Below, in pieces: positions 61,761 through 64,000 of a stretch of DNA of 64,000 nt (positions are counted from its first letter, which is position 1; every line of letters begins with the position of its first letter). The stretch spans positions 1 through 64,000 of the forward strand of contig JANQHK010000154.1 of NCBI GenBank assembly GCA_028282685.1, written 5' to 3'. Source of the DNA: Phycisphaeraceae bacterium (GTDB lineage Bacteria; Planctomycetota; Phycisphaerae; Phycisphaerales; Zrk34). The position numbers and the translations under genes were made by a program. A model generated the notes under the pieces. It did not search any database. It saw nothing but the letters and a program-made list of their open reading frames with translations, and had not been told where the DNA came from.

Positions 61761-62746
61761 CAGGCGGCCTCCGTGTGCGGATGGATATGGACTTTTGTCG
61801 AATCAAACAGATTTCGCGTTTGCGAATGGATGCGACGACAGGCCTTGTCGAAATACTCAGGATCGATTTCAACCCCAAGACTATTTCGTCCACATTTGGC
61901 AGCGGCGATCGTTGTGGTGCCCGAACCCAGAAAGGGATCTAAAACCGTATCGCCAACGAAACTGAACATTCGGATCAATCGTTCCGCTAATTCAACCGGA
62001 TACGGCGCAGGGTGCTGCCGCGTTGATGCGCCCGTAAGACCAGTCCATATCTGTTGGAACCATAGACGATGTTTGTTTTCCGGAATGATACTTAACAACC
62101 GCTTCAGCGGGGAAGGACTGCGGTAGCCCCCGGGCTTACGCTCCATCAAGATGAATTCGATATCGTTTTTTATTACGGCGTTCGGTTCGTAGGGCTTTCC
62201 GAGAAAACCCCCGCCGCCTTCGATCTCGTATGCCGCATTGGCGATTTTGTGCCAGATGATCGGAGCCAGGTTGTCGTACCCGATCCTGCGGCAGTGGTCC
62301 TGAATCGATGCATGGAGGGGAACCACCGTGTGTCTACCGTTGTTCTTCCGGCGCGATAAACACACGTCGCCAACCACACAGACCAATCGCCCTCCCGGCA
62401 CCAGGGCATGGTGACATTGCTTCCAGACGAGATTTAGCGCGTCGATAAATTCATCATAGTTTTCAATGTGGCCCAGTTGCCTACCATGTTCTCGATAGCG
62501 CTTCAGTGTCCAGTAAGGCGGCGATGTAATCACCAAATGGATGCTTTCCGGTCGCAGGAAATTCATCTCGCCGGCATCACCACAATAAAGCTGGTGTTGC
62601 GTTGGTAATTGACCCAGAAATACCTCGATCTGATTAGTTAGAGTTGGGTCTTTGGCAATGCGGGGTATTGCAGCGTCTGAGACCTCAATGGATTTGAGCG
62701 AATCAGGCAATGAGTTCGATATGGCCTGATCAAAATCGTTTGGCAT
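61760..62746 (-). CDS. DNA methyltransferase (beta class) of the PaeR7I-like system
   Basis: 328 residues. Motif IV TSPPYW (about residue 74) precedes motif I DPFLGSGTTTIAA (about residue 272), the beta order. It is much shorter than the PaeR7I/XhoI methyltransferases I recall, so it is probably a non-orthologous partner protecting the same site. ATG at 62746 has no Shine-Dalgarno site but a -10-like box 6 nt upstream. Confidence 0.93.
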   Translation of the reverse strand: MPNDFDQAISNSLPDSLKSIEVSDAAIPRIAKDPTLTNQIEVFLGQLPTQHQLYCGDAGEMNFLRPESIHLVITSPPYWTLKRYREHGRQLGHIENYDEFIDALNLVWKQCHHALVPGGRLVCVVGDVCLSRRKNNGRHTVVPLHASIQDHCRRIGYDNLAPIIWHKIANAAYEIEGGGGFLGKPYEPNAVIKNDIEFILMERKPGGYRSPSPLKRLLSIIPENKHRLWFQQIWTGLTGASTRQHPAPYPVELAERLIRMFSFVGDTVLDPFLGSGTTTIAAAKCGRNSLGVEIDPEYFDKACRRIHSQTRNLFDSTKVHIHPHTEAA

Positions 62747-62752
62747 GATGAC

Positions 62753-62758
62753 ATTCTA
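62753..62758 (-). promoter_or_regulatory. -10 box immediately before the second methyltransferase ATG
   Basis: Minus strand TAGAAT ending 6 nt before the ATG at 62746; -35 weak. It predicts a leaderless mRNA like that of the first methyltransferase. Confidence 0.4.
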
Positions 62759-62772
62759 TCGTTTCAGCACGC

Positions 62773-63741
62773 TCATGCCATACCGGTGATATCCCACCCC
62801 CGAACTCGTTTGGCTTGCCGGTCGGCGTGGTAGGAACTGCGGACCATCGGGCCGGACTCGACGTGCGCGAAGCCCATCGCCTCGCCGCGCCGTTTGTATT
62901 CGGCGAATTGGTCGGGCGTGACGAACCGCGCCACCGGCAGGTGTATTGGCGTGGGTTGAAGGTACTGGCCGATCGTCAAAATGTCGCAGGCCCCTTCGTC
63001 CCTCCGTCTTTTCGTCCCTTCGCTCTTCGTCTTTTCCAGCACATCCGCCATCAGGGCGTCCACTTCGTTGTCGCTTTCTCCGATGCCGACCATGATGCCC
63101 GTCTTGGTCACGAAGCCCTGCTCCTTGCCGCGGCGGAGCAACTCCACCGAGCGATCGTACTTCGCCTGGGGGCGCACGGCTTTATACATCCGAGGCACCG
63201 TTTCCAAATTGTGATTCAATACATCGGGCCTGGCTTCGAGCACGGCTTGCAGCGCATCCCAATCGCCGCAGAAATCGGGAACGAGCACCTCGATCTGTGT
63301 CTTGGGCGATTGAGCGCGCACCTGGCGAATCGTCTTGGCCCAGATGCCCGCCCCCCCATCCGGCAGTTCATCGCGGTTGACCGAGGTGATGACCACGTAG
63401 TCGAGGTCCATGATCTTCACCGCTTCGCCGACGCGGCGCGGCTCGTCCTCATCAAGCAGCGGCGGGCGACCGGTTTTCACGTGGCAGAACCCGCACGAGC
63501 GCGTGCAGGTGTCGCCGAGGATCATCAGCGTCGCCACCCCGGCCGACCAGCATTCTCCGAGGTTCGGGCATTTGGCTTCTTCGCAGACGGTATGCAGGTC
63601 GTGACTTTGCACCAGTTGCAGAAGATCGCGGTATTCCTCGCCGCGCGGCAACTCGGCGCGCAGCCAGCGCGGTTTGCGCTTCGGTGCGGCTTGCTGCGGC
63701 CGATTCTCCAGCACCCGGTTGGTCAGTGAATATCGCTGCAT
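62773..63741 (-). CDS. lipA: Lipoyl synthase with repeat-encoded insert
   Basis: 322 residues; radical SAM insertion of sulfur into octanoyl groups. N-terminal cluster [12 protein letters not shown], radical SAM cluster [10 protein letters not shown], and C-terminal RSSYHAD are all intact. Between [10 protein letters not shown] and [12 protein letters not shown], an extra [15 protein letters not shown] segment lies where other LipA proteins have about five residues. It is encoded by a dispersed repeat shared with nadE. ATG at 63741 is chosen; TTG at 63747 is possible. Confidence 0.95.
   Translation of the reverse strand: MQRYSLTNRVLENRPQQAAPKRKPRWLRAELPRGEEYRDLLQLVQSHDLHTVCEEAKCPNLGECWSAGVATLMILGDTCTRSCGFCHVKTGRPPLLDEDEPRRVGEAVKIMDLDYVVITSVNRDELPDGGAGIWAKTIRQVRAQSPKTQIEVLVPDFCGDWDALQAVLEARPDVLNHNLETVPRMYKAVRPQAKYDRSVELLRRGKEQGFVTKTGIMVGIGESDNEVDALMADVLEKTKSEGTKRRRDEGACDILTIGQYLQPTPIHLPVARFVTPDQFAEYKRRGEAMGFAHVESGPMVRSSYHADRQAKRVRGWDITGMA
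62998..63040 (-). repeat. Purine-rich repeat inserted in-frame in lipA
   Basis: Minus strand GAAGGGACGAAAAGACG continuing GAGGGACGAAGGGG, related to the nadE insert (28760-28831), in the same reading frame. Confidence 0.7.
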
Positions 63742-63783
63742 GGGCAACGCGACATTGTAGCCGGTTCACACAACCGCACCCAG

Positions 63784-64000
63784 TCAGCCCATGCCGAACG
63801 GGTCTTCATCGGCGCTGTTGCCGTAGACCGCCGGCACCTTGCAATCGAGCATGCGCAGGTAGGTGACCAACTGACCACGGTGATGGTAGAGGTGATTGAA
63901 CATGATCATGCGGATGGCGGTCAGACGCGGCATCTGCATGATCACCTCGTCATTGGATAGCAGCGTCCATGGGGCCCCGGCCTCTTCATCGCTTAATCCG
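63784..64000 (-). CDS. DinB family protein, C-terminal part
   Basis: The last 71 codons of a gene that begins beyond the right edge. The visible sequence reads FNHLYHHRGQLVTYLRML and ends VPAVYGNSADEDPFGMG, the C-terminal helix and metal-binding HHRGQ of DinB/YfiT-type four-helix proteins. These proteins are thiol-transferases or metal-dependent hydrolases of unknown substrate. It lies just upstream of lipA on the same strand. Confidence 0.8.
   Translation of the reverse strand, partial: GLSDEEAGAPWTLLSNDEVIMQMPRLTAIRMIMFNHLYHHRGQLVTYLRMLDCKVPAVYGNSADEDPFGMG

Noticed and set aside
1-64000. CRISPR arrays, tRNA or rRNA genes, integrases, transposases, phage genes
   Set aside because: None seen. 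Repeats are short, degenerate and not regularly spaced, and no mobile-element enzyme is encoded.

Overview
The window is bacterial, GC-rich and densely packed with genes on both strands. It looks like a chromosomal segment of a Planctomycetota member, most likely of the Phycisphaerae type. This is an inference from several traits together: two PEP-CTERM proteins, a fused LpxC-FabZ, a Tat-exported Gfo/Idh/MocA oxidoreductase, a DUF6288/PDZ/HEAT protein, a planctomycete-style prepilin-like protein, a PPi-type phosphofructokinase and a diderm outer-membrane gene set.

Layout. 0-5 kb: an aldo/keto reductase, a small DUF6868 membrane protein and thiC behind a TPP riboswitch with its own terminator, then a PEP-CTERM protein and a HAD phosphatase. 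5-23 kb: secreted or envelope proteins (DUF6288, Tat oxidoreductase, LamG protein, two lipoproteins, GH95-like hydrolase) mixed with pfp, cstA, an ABM monooxygenase and a DUF4258 toxin-antitoxin-like pair. 23-36 kb: an EF-G paralogue preceded by an elaborate structured leader, PAP2 and GT39 genes, nadE, and a glycan/lipid group (GT4, MBL hydrolase, flippase-like protein, methyltransferase, GT2) followed by btpA. 36-42 kb: PhoD phosphatase, TrkH/TrkA potassium uptake, ilvC, and a MshEN-domain protein. 42.6-44.7 kb: an AT-richer restriction-modification-like island (methyltransferase, probable endonuclease, controller protein). 44.9-51.4 kb: an outer-membrane biogenesis operon (bamA, skp-like, lpxD, lpxC-fabZ, lpxA). 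51.6-58.9 kb: an HDOD-GGDEF protein, recO, a candidate small RNA, a TIGR01777 epimerase, a ParA ATPase, a VanZ-MurJ fusion and a class I glutamine amidotransferase. 59-61 kb: a compact unit of a His-rich exported protein, a prepilin-like protein and a His-containing PEP-CTERM protein. 61-62.7 kb: a second restriction-modification system with a PaeR7I/XhoI-like endonuclease. The window closes with lipA and a partial DinB-family gene.

The most unusual features are non-coding or repeat-derived. (1) Upstream of the EF-G paralogue is a roughly 330-nt multi-helix region on the minus strand. It carries a ten-codon ORF whose Shine-Dalgarno region is complementary over 18 nt to the canonical 16S rRNA 3' end, followed by a Rho-independent terminator, and looks like a ribosome-sensing attenuator. 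(2) A promoter-RNA-terminator unit of about 177 nt with nested helices lies between recO and its upstream neighbour. (3) Dispersed repeats have entered reading frames: nadE and lipA both carry an EGTK..RDEG block in the same frame, and the amidotransferase and the flippase-like protein also carry repeat-derived segments. (4) Both DNA methyltransferase genes have TATAAT-like boxes 6-7 nt before ATG, as expected for leaderless mRNAs.
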